DNA of 5,663 nucleotides from contig CAMCIX010000119.1 of NCBI GenBank assembly GCA_945875045.1, forward strand, positions 1 through 5,663, in the 5' to 3' direction. A program made the translations under genes and the position numbers. Under the pieces are notes generated by a model. That model was not told the DNA's origin and did not search any database. It saw only the letters and a program-made list of their open reading frames with translations. The first letter of the stretch is position 1, and each line of letters begins with the position of its first letter. Positions 5,308 through 5,663 of the stretch are shown here, piece by piece. Origin of the DNA: an uncultured Clostridia bacterium. Its GTDB lineage: Bacteria; Bacillota; Clostridia; Oscillospirales; Acutalibacteraceae.

Positions 5308-5560
5308 ACTGCAGTTGGCGACTGTTGCTTATGAGAGAAAGTTCATTCGCCTTCCTCGCTTCACCGCAAATTTATGCCTGTACATTCCGATGTAGTTCCT
5401 ACGCTCTTTTCTTGACCGTGTACATCTTCGAGTGCATAATTGCTCGCTCGCCGCAGTCCTCTTTCGAGGGCGTTTTCACGCCTTTCTCCTTGCGGCACAA
5501 CCTCTTTTGAGATTGCTTTTCATCGCCAAGCGCACTCTCCGACTATATCCCATCGGCAGG
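5275..5560 (-). ncRNA. Candidate large structured RNA or 5' leader, class unknown
   Basis: No convincing gene lies between 5218 and 5663. The minus-strand RNA has a series of closely packed helices. In order: CCGAT/GTCGG (5556-5540); CAATCTC-AAAA-GAGGTTG (5515-5498); TGCCGCA/TGCGGCG (5497-5491 with 5455-5449), which encloses GGCGT-GAAA-ACGCC (5482-5469) and CTC-GAAA-GAG (5468-5459) as a three-way junction; GATGTA/TACATC (5426-5421 with 5394-5389); and the hairpin 5275-5307. TTGGCGA (5529-5523) can pair with TCGCCAA (5321-5315) to close most of the molecule. Two GAAA tetraloops and purine-rich linkers are typical of folded RNAs. TTGACA at 5575-5570 might be a -35 box, but no -10 is correctly spaced. 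I cannot match it to a known class; a group II intron domain V is not seen. It could be a stand-alone RNA or a regulatory leader of the RepA-like gene. Ends are approximate. Confidence 0.5.
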
Positions 5561-5589
5561 CTATTCAATTGTCAAGGTGCGGATGGCGC

Positions 5590-5642
5590 AAAAAAATCGC
5601 CATCGGAGGTGAGCCTATAAATAGACTCCTCCAATGACGATT
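5590..5642 (-). terminator. Rho-independent terminator of a gene beyond the right edge
   Basis: On the minus strand AATCGTCATTGGAGG (5642-5628) pairs with CCTCCGATGGCGATT, two G-U pairs included. The top is an inner stem, AGTCTAT/ATAGGCT, and a run of seven T follows (5596-5590). It would end transcription entering from the right and so insulate the RNA region and the RepA-like gene, which must then have their own promoter. The plus strand lacks a T run after the stem, so the orientation is clear. Confidence 0.75.
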
Positions 5643-5663
5643 CTAACATCCTCAGTATATCAT

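Noticed and set aside
5542..5575. Promoter from TTGACA (5575-5570) and TATAGT (5547-5542)
   Set aside because: The spacing is 22 bases, too long for a standard promoter; TTGAAT as an alternative -35 gives only 14. It remains a possibility, not a feature.
5205..5620. Plus-strand open frames over the candidate RNA region
   Set aside because: They overlap helices on the opposite strand, have no good ribosome binding site, give Ser/Phe/Leu-rich products with no recognisable domain, and are best explained as chance.
1..5663. CRISPR array, tRNA or rRNA gene, insertion sequence
   Set aside because: No regularly spaced repeats, tRNA cloverleaf with a T-loop, rRNA core sequence or transposase was seen on either strand.

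Overview
The window looks like the core of an integrative mobilizable element (IME) from a Firmicutes/Clostridia-type bacterium. The evidence is AT-rich intergenic DNA, strong AGGAGG-like ribosome binding sites, a Tn916-type tyrosine integrase, a MOBP-type relaxase with a MobC partner, and a RepA-like RecA-fold ATPase. The host assignment is an inference from style; no housekeeping gene is present to fix the genus. All supported genes read on the minus strand, so transcription runs from high to low coordinates.

Layout from right to left, in the direction of transcription. 5590-5642 is a rho-independent terminator for a gene beyond the right edge. 5275-5560 is a gene-free stretch that folds on the minus strand into several GNRA-type hairpins; it is the best candidate for an undescribed structured RNA or long 5' leader. 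It leads into a RepA-like ATPase gene (4195-5217). 3882-4194 is non-coding and dense in inverted repeats, with a probable oriT whose nick region (ACCTATCCT) resembles that of RP4. Then come mobC (3552-3881), the relaxase gene (2077-3564) overlapping it by 13 bases, and a complete second gene (2259-2816) nested out of frame in the relaxase gene and carrying its own ribosome binding site. Next are a helix-turn-helix excisionase-like gene (1711-2034), the integrase (534-1706) and a 57-residue membrane peptide (334-507). At the left edge is the 5' part of an AAA ATPase gene (1-203) with its own good promoter; it may be host DNA or another element gene.

How the parts would work together (inference from families): integrase and Xis-like protein excise the element; MobC and relaxase bind and nick oriT; the nested protein, with its predicted C-terminal membrane anchor, may tether or stabilise the relaxosome; the RepA-like ATPase may unwind or replicate the excised circle. 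No type IV secretion or coupling protein genes are visible, so transfer would need a helper. Only one side of the element is visible, so the attachment site cannot be defined from this window.
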